Shown here piece by piece: positions 16,228 through 24,133 of a DNA stretch of 60,567 nucleotides; the first letter of the stretch is position 1; each line of letters opens with the position of its first letter. The notes under the pieces are model-generated. The model was given only the letters and a program-made list of their open reading frames with translations, did not search any database and had not been told where the DNA came from. The DNA lies in contig NZ_BAAAFH010000002.1 of the NCBI RefSeq assembly GCF_039523435.1, forward strand, positions 1 to 60,567, given 5' to 3'. A program made the translations under genes and the position numbers. This DNA is from Wandonia haliotis (GTDB lineage Bacteria; Bacteroidota; Bacteroidia; Flavobacteriales_D; Crocinitomicaceae).

Positions 16228-17202
16228 ATGCAAATATTAACTAAAGTTCAGCATGTTATGCTGGCAGGTCTGGTGCTTGTCGGATTTTCATACACGCTGA
16301 AAGCTCAACCTACGAATTTTAATACTTCCCGAAATTGGGCGCTTCATAAAAAAGAAGTCTATTTTGGTTTAGGTGCAACCCAGTTCCTAGGAGATGTCGG
16401 AGGTGGAAAAGGTGAAGGTCGTCAAAAGACATTCCTTGATCTTAACTTTCCTGCTACCCGTATTGGAGGACATGTAGGATTCAGATACCGCTTTCACCCG
16501 ATGTTTGCAACAAAAACACATTTGAATATCGGTATGGTTAGTGGTGATGATGCGCTTTCCAAAGATGAAATTCGTTTTAACAGAAATCTTCATTTCAGAT
16601 CAATAATTATAGAGCTTTCTCAACAGTTAGAGTTCATTTTGTGGTCCAATGAACAAGTAGGGCGCCGTTACCGCGTTCCGGGGTTGAAAGGTTTCAAAAA
16701 TAAAGCATCTCAGATTTATCTTTTCGGAGGAATTGGTATTTTCTATTACAATCCTCAGGCACGTTACAACGGAAGCTGGACAAGTCTTCGCCCATTGGGT
16801 ACGGAAGGACAAAACTTCGATGATGGAGCAAAAAAGTATGGCCCGGTGAGTGTATCTATTCCTATGGGATTAGGATTTAAAGTGGGGATTGGAAGAACCT
16901 GGAAACTGGGAATGGAGTTTGCGTATCACATGACATTTACGGATTACATTGATGATGTTTCTACAGTATATTACAACGAAGCTGCATTGGCAGCTCAGGA
17001 TCCTGTTGCAGCTTCATTGGCAAATCCTACACTTCGTCCTGATTGGTTTAATTCAAATTCAGGTTCCAATCAAAGAGGAAACTCAAAAGATCGGGATGCA
17101 CTGTTCTTTGTTAATGTAACATTGATTAAAAATATTACTTACTCGAATAGAACTGTTGGAAAAACCTCTGTTCGTTGGCGTTCGGTTAAGGCGAAATTCT
17201 AA
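16228..17202 (+). CDS. PorG-like outer membrane beta-barrel protein (DUF6089 type)
   Basis: 324 aa from ATG 16228; the TTG at 16216 is discarded. A signal peptide (MLAGLVLVGFSYTLKAQ) is followed by a barrel-like sequence with alternating aromatic strands, such as KKEVYFGLGATQFLGDVGG, GHVGFRYRF, the turn RFNRNLHFRSIIIELSQQLEF and YLFGGIGIFYYNPQA. The pattern of N-terminal strand, RNLxFxS and later GGIGxFxxNP is that of DUF6089 proteins, which include PorG, the T9SS outer membrane component. The assignment to PorG itself is not certain. It follows the ECF run after about 150 nt, with a near-consensus -7 element near 16170, and therefore may have its own promoter. Confidence 0.7.
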   Translation: MQILTKVQHVMLAGLVLVGFSYTLKAQPTNFNTSRNWALHKKEVYFGLGATQFLGDVGGGKGEGRQKTFLDLNFPATRIGGHVGFRYRFHPMFATKTHLNIGMVSGDDALSKDEIRFNRNLHFRSIIIELSQQLEFILWSNEQVGRRYRVPGLKGFKNKASQIYLFGGIGIFYYNPQARYNGSWTSLRPLGTEGQNFDDGAKKYGPVSVSIPMGLGFKVGIGRTWKLGMEFAYHMTFTDYIDDVSTVYYNEAALAAQDPVAASLANPTLRPDWFNSNSGSNQRGNSKDRDALFFVNVTLIKNITYSNRTVGKTSVRWRSVKAKF

Positions 17203-17225
17203 AAAATATTTTTCGAAAGAACCTG

Positions 17226-17254
17226 TTGATTTGGGTGTAAGGTTTTTAACTTTA
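17226..17254 (+). promoter_or_regulatory. Promoter-like TTG/TAACTTTA pair before pyrD
   Basis: TTG at 17226-17228 and TAACTTTA at 17247-17254 (one mismatch to TAnnTTTG) are 18 nt apart, with the pyrD ATG 17 nt downstream. This would give a very short leader. Confidence 0.4.
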
Positions 17255-17270
17255 CACTCAAATTTTTTTT

Positions 17271-18308
17271 ATGTATAAGTTAATTCGCTCCTTCCTGTTT
17301 AAGGTTGATCCTGAGAAAGCACACCACTTTGTCTTTACTGCATTAAAAACGCTTCTGGCTATTCCCGGAATGAAATGGCTGTGGAAAAAATTATATGTAA
17401 TCGAAGATAAGCGGCTGGAAAGGGAAGTGTTTGGAATTACTTTCAGGAATCCGGTCGGACTGGCAGCCGGGTTAGATAAAAATGCCGAATTATTCAATGA
17501 ACTTGATTATTGTGGATTTGGATTTATAGAAGTAGGTACAGTTACACCCAGGCCACAGGACGGAAATGAGAAACCCCGTTTATTTCGATTGCCGGAGGAT
17601 AACGGGCTGATCAACCGAATGGGCTTTAACAATGGTGGAGTAGAGGTAATGGTAGAACGTTTGAAACAACGAAAGTCAGGTCTGATCATAGGAGGAAATA
17701 TAGGGAAGAATAAAGTGACTCCGAATGAAGAAGCAGTGAGTGATTATATATATTGCTTCAATGCCCTGTTTGATTCTGTTGATTACTTTGTTGTTAATGT
17801 AAGTTCTCCAAATACCCCTAACTTGCGTGAATTGCAGGATAAAGAACCTCTATTAGCCTTATTGAATACCCTGCACGGAGAGAATAAGAAAAGGACTTCC
17901 CCAAAACCAATTCTGTTAAAGATTGCACCGGACCTTAGCGATTCGCAGCTTTTGGATATTATAGATATAATTAAAGAGAGTGGTATTCAGGGCGTGATAG
18001 CAACCAACACTACGATCTCACGTGAAGGTCTTACAACCGATCAGAACCGTATTCAGGAGATTGGGGCAGGAGGATTATCCGGAAAACCGGTAAAAAACCG
18101 ATCAACAGAAGTTATTCGTTTTCTATCTGAGAAATCAGGAAAGGCTTTTCCTATTATCGGAGTAGGTGGAATCTTTACTGCTGCTGATGCTATTGAGAAG
18201 CTGGAAGCAGGTGCAGACCTGGTTCAGGTGTACACCGGATTCATTTATGAAGGACCTGCAATGATTAAAAACATTAATAAAGAGATCCTTCGGAAATACA
18301 AAAAATAA
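17271..18308 (+). CDS. pyrD: Dihydroorotate dehydrogenase (quinone), class 2
   Basis: 345 aa, the size of membrane-associated class 2 enzymes. Markers: an N-terminal helix that binds the membrane (MYKLIRSFLFKVDPEKAHHF), NPVGLAAGLDKN, FNEL...GFGFIEVGTVTP, NRMGFNN, NVSSPNTPNLR around the catalytic serine region, LLKIAPDL, ATNTT and GVGGI. It oxidises dihydroorotate to orotate with FMN and passes electrons to the quinone pool, the fourth step of pyrimidine synthesis. It stands alone here; other pyr genes are not in the window. Confidence 0.96.
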   Translation: MYKLIRSFLFKVDPEKAHHFVFTALKTLLAIPGMKWLWKKLYVIEDKRLEREVFGITFRNPVGLAAGLDKNAELFNELDYCGFGFIEVGTVTPRPQDGNEKPRLFRLPEDNGLINRMGFNNGGVEVMVERLKQRKSGLIIGGNIGKNKVTPNEEAVSDYIYCFNALFDSVDYFVVNVSSPNTPNLRELQDKEPLLALLNTLHGENKKRTSPKPILLKIAPDLSDSQLLDIIDIIKESGIQGVIATNTTISREGLTTDQNRIQEIGAGGLSGKPVKNRSTEVIRFLSEKSGKAFPIIGVGGIFTAADAIEKLEAGADLVQVYTGFIYEGPAMIKNINKEILRKYKK

Positions 18309-18368
18309 TTAAACAGAAATCTCGGATACATTATTTAGAATATCAACAAATATTCATTATTTTTAGCC

Positions 18369-19229
18369 ATGCAAAGCTTGAAACTGATCGAATGTCCGCG
18401 TGATGCCATGCAAGGCATCAAAGAGTTTATTCCTACGGAAAAGAAAATTGAATATATCAACTCACTACTTAAGGTAGGGTTTGATACGATTGACTTCGGG
18501 AGTTTTGTAAATCCGAAAGCGATTCCACAAATGGCACATACGGAAGATGTGTTGAAAGGTCTTGATTTGAGTTCGACAAAGTCAAAGCTTCTGTCTATTG
18601 TAGCGAACAAGCGTGGTGCGGAAAATGCGTCAGTTTTTGAAGAAATAGATTACCTGGGGTATCCGTTTTCTGTTTCAGAAACTTTTCAACAGCGAAATAC
18701 GAATGCTTCTATTGAAGAATCTTTTATTCGGGTAGAGCAAATCCAGAATATTTGTAAGAAATCAGGGAAAGAGTTGGTTGTGTATCTTTCGATGGGGTTT
18801 GGAAACCCTTATGGTGATCCATGGAGTCCGGATCTGGTTACTGAATGGTGTGAAAGACTATTTTCACAGTTAGATATTCGGATCATGGCCTTATCCGATA
18901 CGATAGGTGTTTCAAATGATGAAACAATACGCCAATTGATGACAACTGTTATTCCTGCTCTGCCTGAAGTGGAGTTTGGTGCACATCTTCATACGACTCA
19001 GGAAACTTTTGCCGAAAAAGTCAAAGCTTCAGTGGAAAGTGGCTGCTTCAGATTGGATGGCGCAATAAAAGGTTTTGGAGGTTGTCCTATGGCTAAAGAT
19101 GACCTTACCGGGAACATGCCAACTGAGAAGATGGTACATTGGTTGCAGGAGAATGGATATGAAACAGGGTTGGATATGGAAGCGTTTAACAAATCGCTTA
19201 CATTGAGCGGAACCGTTTTTCCCTTGTAA
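18369..19229 (+). CDS. Hydroxymethylglutaryl-CoA lyase family protein
   Basis: 286 aa TIM-barrel of the HMGL family. Visible motifs: IECPRDAMQGI at the start (the family has a conserved RDG/RD element here), FDTIDFGSFVNPKAIPQMAHT, MGFGNPYGDPW, ALSDTIGVS, FGAHLHTT (metal-binding His-x-His) and the signature GAIKGFGGCPMAKDDLTGNMPTE with the catalytic Cys in the glycine loop. It probably splits HMG-CoA into acetoacetate and acetyl-CoA at the end of leucine breakdown. The ILE-like residue D after the usual R-D pair differs from the canonical RDGLQ, which leaves some doubt about exact substrate. No other leucine-catabolism genes flank it. Confidence 0.85.
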   Translation: MQSLKLIECPRDAMQGIKEFIPTEKKIEYINSLLKVGFDTIDFGSFVNPKAIPQMAHTEDVLKGLDLSSTKSKLLSIVANKRGAENASVFEEIDYLGYPFSVSETFQQRNTNASIEESFIRVEQIQNICKKSGKELVVYLSMGFGNPYGDPWSPDLVTEWCERLFSQLDIRIMALSDTIGVSNDETIRQLMTTVIPALPEVEFGAHLHTTQETFAEKVKASVESGCFRLDGAIKGFGGCPMAKDDLTGNMPTEKMVHWLQENGYETGLDMEAFNKSLTLSGTVFPL

Positions 19230-19245
19230 GAGTATCGAAACAAAT

Positions 19246-19911
19246 GTGAAAAAGTCAATTATGAAGTTAATTTCTTCCTTTTTATGTATTTGTTTACTCG
19301 TTTTGGTCTCCTGTGGAGAAGATCAGACCAAGAAGACTTCCTGGGAATCGGGAGATGAAGAAGAGATAGAAATTCCAGAAGACTTTGTAGCGGACACGAT
19401 TGCTATCCGGAATTTATTTGATGAATTGACATTCCCGGATACGGTGATGTATGATTTGTTGGCAGAATTAGGTATTTGTGATACGGTTAAAGGTGCTGAA
19501 TTCAATATCCATAAACCACCCTGTGAGCCTCGGTTTTATAAGTTTTTCCGGTATAAAAAAGACATGCCCTGGAAGGAAGGATTTGCATTGGAGATCAGAG
19601 CAGGAGTAGAGGAGTTCTATCTAAGACGTTTTATCTTATTTGAACGAATAGATGGAAAACTGACAAAAATTCAGGGGTTTGTTGCAAATTTAGTGGAGCA
19701 ACATACTACTCACACAGGCTATTATGATTTGATGTTACTGTTCAGGGATGAGGAAGCAGGATCCTTTGTAGTGAAATATTCATGGGATAAAGATCGGTAT
19801 GTTTACCGTTCTGTAGAGGCCATAGATGGTTATCTGGTAAAAGAAGAAAGAAAAGATTCCATATCAAACGTCGTACACCAGAGATTGGAAGAAAACAGTA
19901 TGTTCTTTTGA
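19246..19911 (+). CDS. Hypothetical lipoprotein
   Basis: 221 aa with a lipoprotein signal: basic start, hydrophobic core FLCICLLVLV, and lipobox VSCG. An acidic segment (DEEEIEIPED) follows the anchor. The rest has no domain I know. It can start at GTG 19246 or ATG 19261; the signal peptide works with either. It begins 16 nt after the HMG-CoA-lyase-like gene and overlaps the next lipoprotein gene as TTGA, so the pair is coupled. Confidence 0.7.
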   Translation: MKKSIMKLISSFLCICLLVLVSCGEDQTKKTSWESGDEEEIEIPEDFVADTIAIRNLFDELTFPDTVMYDLLAELGICDTVKGAEFNIHKPPCEPRFYKFFRYKKDMPWKEGFALEIRAGVEEFYLRRFILFERIDGKLTKIQGFVANLVEQHTTHTGYYDLMLLFRDEEAGSFVVKYSWDKDRYVYRSVEAIDGYLVKEERKDSISNVVHQRLEENSMFF

Positions 19912-20360
19912 CAAAACAACTAAGATTCATATTTTTTACTCCTTTACTACTACTCGTATTAACGGGGTGTATCCCGGAAGGAGATTTACAACCGATTATT
20001 CCAAAAGATTATCTCAACGATAACAGTTCTAAAGTCTGGTTGGTTGCTGAAGAAACAGAAGGGGGAAAAGATTACTCTCCTTTCAAAAGAGAAAAGAAAC
20101 AAACCTTTTTATTTTTTGATGACGGTACTTTTTATGTACAGCAATTAGGAGATTGGGGAACAGGTAAGTTTTATTCGGGAACTTATATTTTTTCTATAAA
20201 TAACAGAAATAGTGAGTTGCAGTTAGATCTGGATTACGGAGGCGGTAATAAAGTCGGTTTTTGGGTACTTGAATCTCTACGAAATCGATTTGTATTAGAG
20301 TACAAAGATATTCCGGAAAGGAAAATTGTTTTAACGACAATAACGAAGCCGGAGCGATAA
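19908..20360 (+). CDS. Hypothetical lipoprotein with TTG start
   Basis: 150 aa. The lipoprotein signal (FIFFTPLLLLVLTGCI, lipobox LTGC) fixes the N-terminus near 19908, and the only usable start there is TTG, which overlaps the stop of the preceding gene as TTGA. The mature part is small and beta-rich (TFLFFDDGTFYVQQLGDWGTGKFYSGTY), a layout like lipocalin-type or META-like small domains, but no family is clear. It is convergent with waaA, only 3 nt apart. Confidence 0.7.
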   Translation: MTKQLRFIFFTPLLLLVLTGCIPEGDLQPIIPKDYLNDNSSKVWLVAEETEGGKDYSPFKREKKQTFLFFDDGTFYVQQLGDWGTGKFYSGTYIFSINNRNSELQLDLDYGGGNKVGFWVLESLRNRFVLEYKDIPERKIVLTTITKPER

Positions 20361-20363
20361 ATC

Positions 20364-21578
20364 TTAGATCATACTGAAAATGATTTGTGTAGCGCCGATT
20401 TGATCGCTCATAAAATTGCTTACCTGATTTCGTAAAGTATCACCTCCCGATAGAATCGATGAATACGCATTCAGAAAAGTCGTTTCGTCAGAAATAGAAA
20501 AACCGATTCCAGCTTGTATAAAAGTTTGTGCCTCCGGAAACTTAGTGTGGTTCGGACCGAAAATTACCGGAAGACCGAAAGAAGCCGGTTCTAAAATATT
20601 GTGAAGTCCATTGCCAAAGGCTCCTCCTACGTAGGCATAATTGCCATAATAATAGGCACTGGCCAGCAATCCGATACAATCGATAATCAATACATGGGTT
20701 TGTCCGAAATCTGTTGAGGAATCACATGAAGATAACCGTAGAAAAGGCACAGATAACTTTTTTTCAATAGCTGTTATATGACTTTCGTGTACTTCGTGTG
20801 GTGCAATAATAATTCGTTCAGGAATAGCTCCTGAATTGATAAGTGGAAGCAGTAAATCTTCATCTACAGGCCAGGAACTCCCAACCACCATAACCGCATG
20901 GTTTGAAGAAAACTTACTGAGAATGGGGTGGGAAACAATGTGTTTTACATTTTCGGACACTCTGTCGTATCGTGTATCACCACTTATGGTAACATTTGAA
21001 ATGCCAATGCTATTCAATAACTGTTTACTGCTTTCATTTTGTACAAAGAAATGAGTAAAACAACCCAATACTTTCCTGAAGAATTGATTGTTCTTTTTGA
21101 AAAAACGTTGTTCTTTTCTAAAGAGACCGGAAACATTATATACCGGAATTTTTTGTTGTTTTAGTTCAAAAAGATAATTAGCCCAGAATTCATATTTGAT
21201 AAAAAAAGCTTTGTCCGGTTGTAATATGTCTATAAAATCCCGGGCATTTTGGGGGGTATCCAGAGGCAGATAGAGAATACAATCTGCTCCTTCGTAATTT
21301 TTACGAATCTCGTACCCGCTGGGACTGAAAAAAGTAATAACAATCTTTTGGTCAGGATTTTCATGTCTGACACGTTCCAGTAGAGGTCTTCCTTGTTCAA
21401 ATTCACCCAAAGAAGCACAATGAAACCAGTAACAGCCTTGTAAAGAAGGTTGGTTATACAGTTGTTTACGCCAGTTTTTCCTTCCGGAAATCCATTTTTT
21501 AGCCTTTGGAGTAAAAGGTTGGGCAAGCCATACTATAACTCCATACGCCCGGATTCCGAGATTATAAAAAATACGCAT
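20364..21578 (-). CDS. waaA: 3-deoxy-D-manno-octulosonic acid (Kdo) transferase
   Basis: 404 aa, close to the usual WaaA/KdtA length. N-terminal membrane-associated segment with GRKNWRKQL, then WFHCASLGEFEQGRPLLERV (acceptor-site glutamate in the SLGE motif), ITFFSPSGYE, YLPLDT, FIKYEFWANYLFELK, SGDTRYDRV, the GSSWPVDEDLL donor-domain start, IIAPHEVHESHI and GGAFGNGLHNILEPASFGLPV. It transfers Kdo from CMP-Kdo to lipid A precursor on the inner membrane face, showing the cell makes LPS. Its ATG overlaps the stop of the outer membrane protein upstream by one base (TAATG), so they form an operon. Confidence 0.95.
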   Translation of the reverse strand: MRIFYNLGIRAYGVIVWLAQPFTPKAKKWISGRKNWRKQLYNQPSLQGCYWFHCASLGEFEQGRPLLERVRHENPDQKIVITFFSPSGYEIRKNYEGADCILYLPLDTPQNARDFIDILQPDKAFFIKYEFWANYLFELKQQKIPVYNVSGLFRKEQRFFKKNNQFFRKVLGCFTHFFVQNESSKQLLNSIGISNVTISGDTRYDRVSENVKHIVSHPILSKFSSNHAVMVVGSSWPVDEDLLLPLINSGAIPERIIIAPHEVHESHITAIEKKLSVPFLRLSSCDSSTDFGQTHVLIIDCIGLLASAYYYGNYAYVGGAFGNGLHNILEPASFGLPVIFGPNHTKFPEAQTFIQAGIGFSISDETTFLNAYSSILSGGDTLRNQVSNFMSDQIGATQIIFSMI

Positions 21579-22330
21579 TAGTTAAAGTAAACAGATTTAG
21601 CCTTTCGTTTATAAATCGGAATGTACCAACCGCCTCGGATACCTAACTGGAAGTCGTACAGAATTCCCTGATACGACGGAGCTCCCGTGTCATAAAAATA
21701 ACTCCTGCTGTATTTGGTGAATCCCTGATTGGCGTAGAACCCGACGTAGAAATGAATTATTCCCCGCGTACTGAGGTGTGAATATCCTACAAACTGATGA
21801 AGACTTAATCCTACTGCCTGTCGATCATATCCTCGTTTATTTTCTGTTTCTATCATCGGAACAACGTCGTATGTTGTTTCAATTCTGATCTTGGACAATG
21901 TATATCCGGCACCGAGGGAAACATATAATCCCGAATTGGGATTCGGACCAAACCATGGGAAGATCTTACCGGCGTGGGCATTTACATTAAATCCACGTTG
22001 GAATAGCTCGACTACAGCCTGTCCGCCTCCAACTTCAGTAATAAATCCCTTGTCATCTACCAGGTGATCAAATAAACCTTCTACACGGATGGAATTCCCG
22101 AAATTGAAATTACCTTCTACTCCGTATACCCAGTTCTTTTTCGTTTTATAACCGGCTGTAAGCCCGATCTGGTTGGTATATCCATATCGTTTTGCCAGAT
22201 CCATCGTTGGAAAGACAGCTGTGTAATGAATCCCTACCATTGGAGTACCAATCGCCTCATCTTTTAAATTACGCTGCCCGAATGTGTAGGAAGTTGCTAA
22301 AAGAATAATAAACAGTAACCGAATCTTCAT
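21578..22330 (-). CDS. Predicted outer membrane beta-barrel protein
   Basis: 250 aa. Signal peptide (IRLLFIILLATSYTFGQ), then strands with alternating hydrophobics and many Tyr and Gly: IGLTAGYKTKKNWVYGVEGNF, NSGLYVSLGAGYTLSKI, IHFYVGFYANQGFT and a last strand ending in Lys-rich turn and VYFN. The family is not recognised with certainty. It lies upstream of waaA and shares the TAATG junction with it, so an envelope role is likely. Confidence 0.7.
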   Translation of the reverse strand: MKIRLLFIILLATSYTFGQRNLKDEAIGTPMVGIHYTAVFPTMDLAKRYGYTNQIGLTAGYKTKKNWVYGVEGNFNFGNSIRVEGLFDHLVDDKGFITEVGGGQAVVELFQRGFNVNAHAGKIFPWFGPNPNSGLYVSLGAGYTLSKIRIETTYDVVPMIETENKRGYDRQAVGLSLHQFVGYSHLSTRGIIHFYVGFYANQGFTKYSRSYFYDTGAPSYQGILYDFQLGIRGGWYIPIYKRKAKSVYFN

Positions 22331-22335
22331 AATTA

Positions 22336-22343
22336 CAAATGTA
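22336..22343 (-). promoter_or_regulatory. -7 element TACATTTG for the outer membrane protein-waaA operon
   Basis: On the minus strand TACATTTG matches TAnnTTTG exactly and ends only 5 nt before the ATG at 22330. Transcription would start almost at the start codon, giving a leaderless or nearly leaderless mRNA. Confidence 0.5.
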
Positions 22344-22407
22344 TAAATCAGAAACGTAAACTATTCCGATTTCGTACATATTTCTATATTTACCTAAAAA
22401 TCACTAG

Positions 22408-23001
22408 ATGAATACTATTTTCCCGGTACGCTCAGTTATCAGCCGAGAGGAACGAACCCGTCAAATGAAGCAAAGACCACTTATGGTTTGGTTTACAGGT
22501 TTGTCAGGAGCTGGCAAAAGTACGCTGGCAGCCGGATTGGAAAAGGCGTTGTTTGAACGCGGGTTTAAAGTGTATCATCTGGATGGGGATAATATTAGAA
22601 ATGGTCTCAACAAGAACCTGGGTTTCTCGGAAGAAGACCGGACAGAGAATATCCGAAGAGTAGGTGAAGTAGGTGCACTAATGACAGATGCAGGTCTAAT
22701 CGTATTATCAGCTTTTATATCTCCTTTTCAACGGGATCGCAACAAAGTCAGGGAAATTATCGGAGAGGATAATTTTATAGAAGTTTTTGTTGACTGCCCA
22801 CTGAATATCTGTGAACAAAGAGACGTAAAAGGTCTTTACCGAAAAGCAAGAAGGGGAGAGCTAAAGAATTTTACAGGGATTGACTCTCCGTATGAATCTC
22901 CCGAACAACCTGATATTCATATTTTTTCTGACAGGGAGAGTATTGACGAATCAATCGAAAAGCTTTTGACTTCTATTTTACCTAAAATTTCAGGTTCTTG
23001 A
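22408..23001 (+). CDS. cysC: Adenylylsulfate (APS) kinase
   Basis: 197 aa, the normal length for CysC. P-loop GLSGAGKST, YHLDGDNIRNGLN (APS-binding region), GFSEEDRTENIRRVGEV, SAFISPFQRDR and KGLYRKARRGELKNFTGID are the standard signatures. It phosphorylates APS to PAPS, used for sulfation or sulfate reduction. No cysD/N/H genes are in the window, so the aim (assimilation or sulfated polymer synthesis) cannot be decided. Confidence 0.95.
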   Translation: MNTIFPVRSVISREERTRQMKQRPLMVWFTGLSGAGKSTLAAGLEKALFERGFKVYHLDGDNIRNGLNKNLGFSEEDRTENIRRVGEVGALMTDAGLIVLSAFISPFQRDRNKVREIIGEDNFIEVFVDCPLNICEQRDVKGLYRKARRGELKNFTGIDSPYESPEQPDIHIFSDRESIDESIEKLLTSILPKISGS

Positions 23002-23100
23002 TCTGTCAAAATGGAGAGAAAGAATTTTAAATAGTCAAAAAGCCTTGATTTCATTGCCTTTCTACAAAGATTTACTAAAAAAAGCAAATTTTTTTTGTTA

Positions 23101-23162
23101 AAAAGTCAACCCTTTCCATAACTCATACGTCTTATAAATAGGAACCAGTAACCCAATAGCTT
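23101..23162 (+). promoter_or_regulatory. Leader of the primary sigma gene, similar to that of the ECF sigma gene
   Basis: The region holds AAAAGTCAA (23101-23109), CTTATA (23131-23136), GGAACCAGT (23141-23149) and CCAATAGCTTATG ending at the start codon. The same words in the same order occur before the ECF sigma gene (14342-14428), with changed spacing. The CGTCTTATA here looks like an ECF-type -10. Confidence 0.45.
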
Positions 23163-24032
23163 ATGAGACAGTTAAAAATAGCCAAACAAGTAACCAACAG
23201 AGAAACAGCTTCCCTTGACAAATATTTGTTAGAGATAGGTCGTGTAGATCTGATTACTGCCGAAGAAGAGGTAGAGTTGGCACGTCGTATTAAGCAAGGA
23301 GATCAGCGGGCATTAGAGAGGCTGACCAAAGCCAACCTGAGGTTTGTTGTTTCTGTTTCGAAACAATATCAGAATCAGGGATTGTCGCTTCCGGATCTTA
23401 TTAACGAAGGAAATGTAGGGTTGATCAAGGCAGCTCAGCGGTTTGATGAAACACGCGGATTTAAGTTTATTTCGTATGCTGTATGGTGGATTCGTCAGGC
23501 AATTTTGCAGGCATTGGCAGAGCAGGCGCGTATTGTACGTCTTCCGCTAAATAAAATCGGGACGATCAATAAAATTAACCGGGCTTTTGCGGAGTTGGAG
23601 CAACGATATGAGCGGCCGCCTTCAGCGGAAGAGTTGGCTGAGTTTCTGGATTTAACTACTGATGAAGTAAAACAATCACTTAATAATTCGGGGCGTCACA
23701 TGTCTATGGATGCACCTCTGAAAGACGGAGATGAATCTTCTTCCAGTATGTTGGATGTTATGGAGAATGAAGATCTTCCGGGACCGGAGAATGAGTTGAT
23801 GAAAGAATCGTTGAGAAAGGAAATTGAACGTTCACTTTCTACTTTGACGCACCGTGAGGGGGATGTGGTTCGTTTGTATTACGGATTGAACGGTACTCCT
23901 CCGATGACACTGGAAGAAATCGGAACTCAGTTTGACCTTACAAGAGAGCGTGTGCGACAGATTAAGGAAAAAGCCATTCGGAGATTGAAGCATACATCCC
24001 GGTCAAAGATTTTGAAATCGTATTTAGGATAA
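23163..24032 (+). CDS. rpoD: Primary (housekeeping) RNA polymerase sigma factor
   Basis: 289 aa. Like other Bacteroidota primary sigmas it lacks region 1.1 and is short. Region 1.2 begins DKYLLEIGRVDLITAEEEVELA; region 2 has LTKANLRFVVSVSKQYQNQGL, DLINEGNVGLIKAAQRFD and FKFISYAVWWIRQAI; region 3 and region 4 end with EEIGTQFDLTRERVRQIKEKAIRRL. It directs transcription from TAnnTTTG-type promoters, many of which are visible in this window. It is monocistronic and followed by a strong terminator. Confidence 0.95.
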   Translation: MRQLKIAKQVTNRETASLDKYLLEIGRVDLITAEEEVELARRIKQGDQRALERLTKANLRFVVSVSKQYQNQGLSLPDLINEGNVGLIKAAQRFDETRGFKFISYAVWWIRQAILQALAEQARIVRLPLNKIGTINKINRAFAELEQRYERPPSAEELAEFLDLTTDEVKQSLNNSGRHMSMDAPLKDGDESSSSMLDVMENEDLPGPENELMKESLRKEIERSLSTLTHREGDVVRLYYGLNGTPPMTLEEIGTQFDLTRERVRQIKEKAIRRLKHTSRSKILKSYLG

Positions 24033-24060
24033 TTGAGCGTTAATTAAAATACACTAAGGT

Positions 24061-24104
24061 AAAACGAACCTGAATCATTAATGATTCAGGTTCGTTTTGT
24101 TTTT
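24061..24104. terminator. Strong bidirectional terminator, perfect 38-nt inverted repeat
   Basis: Positions 24061-24079 and 24080-24098 are exact complements (19-nt arms with no spacer), flanked by A-rich and T-rich ends (GTTTTT after it). It sits between the convergent rpoD and priA genes and can stop both. Confidence 0.85.
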
Positions 24105-24133
24105 AGAGGAGTGAATGATAAATTTGAGCTATT

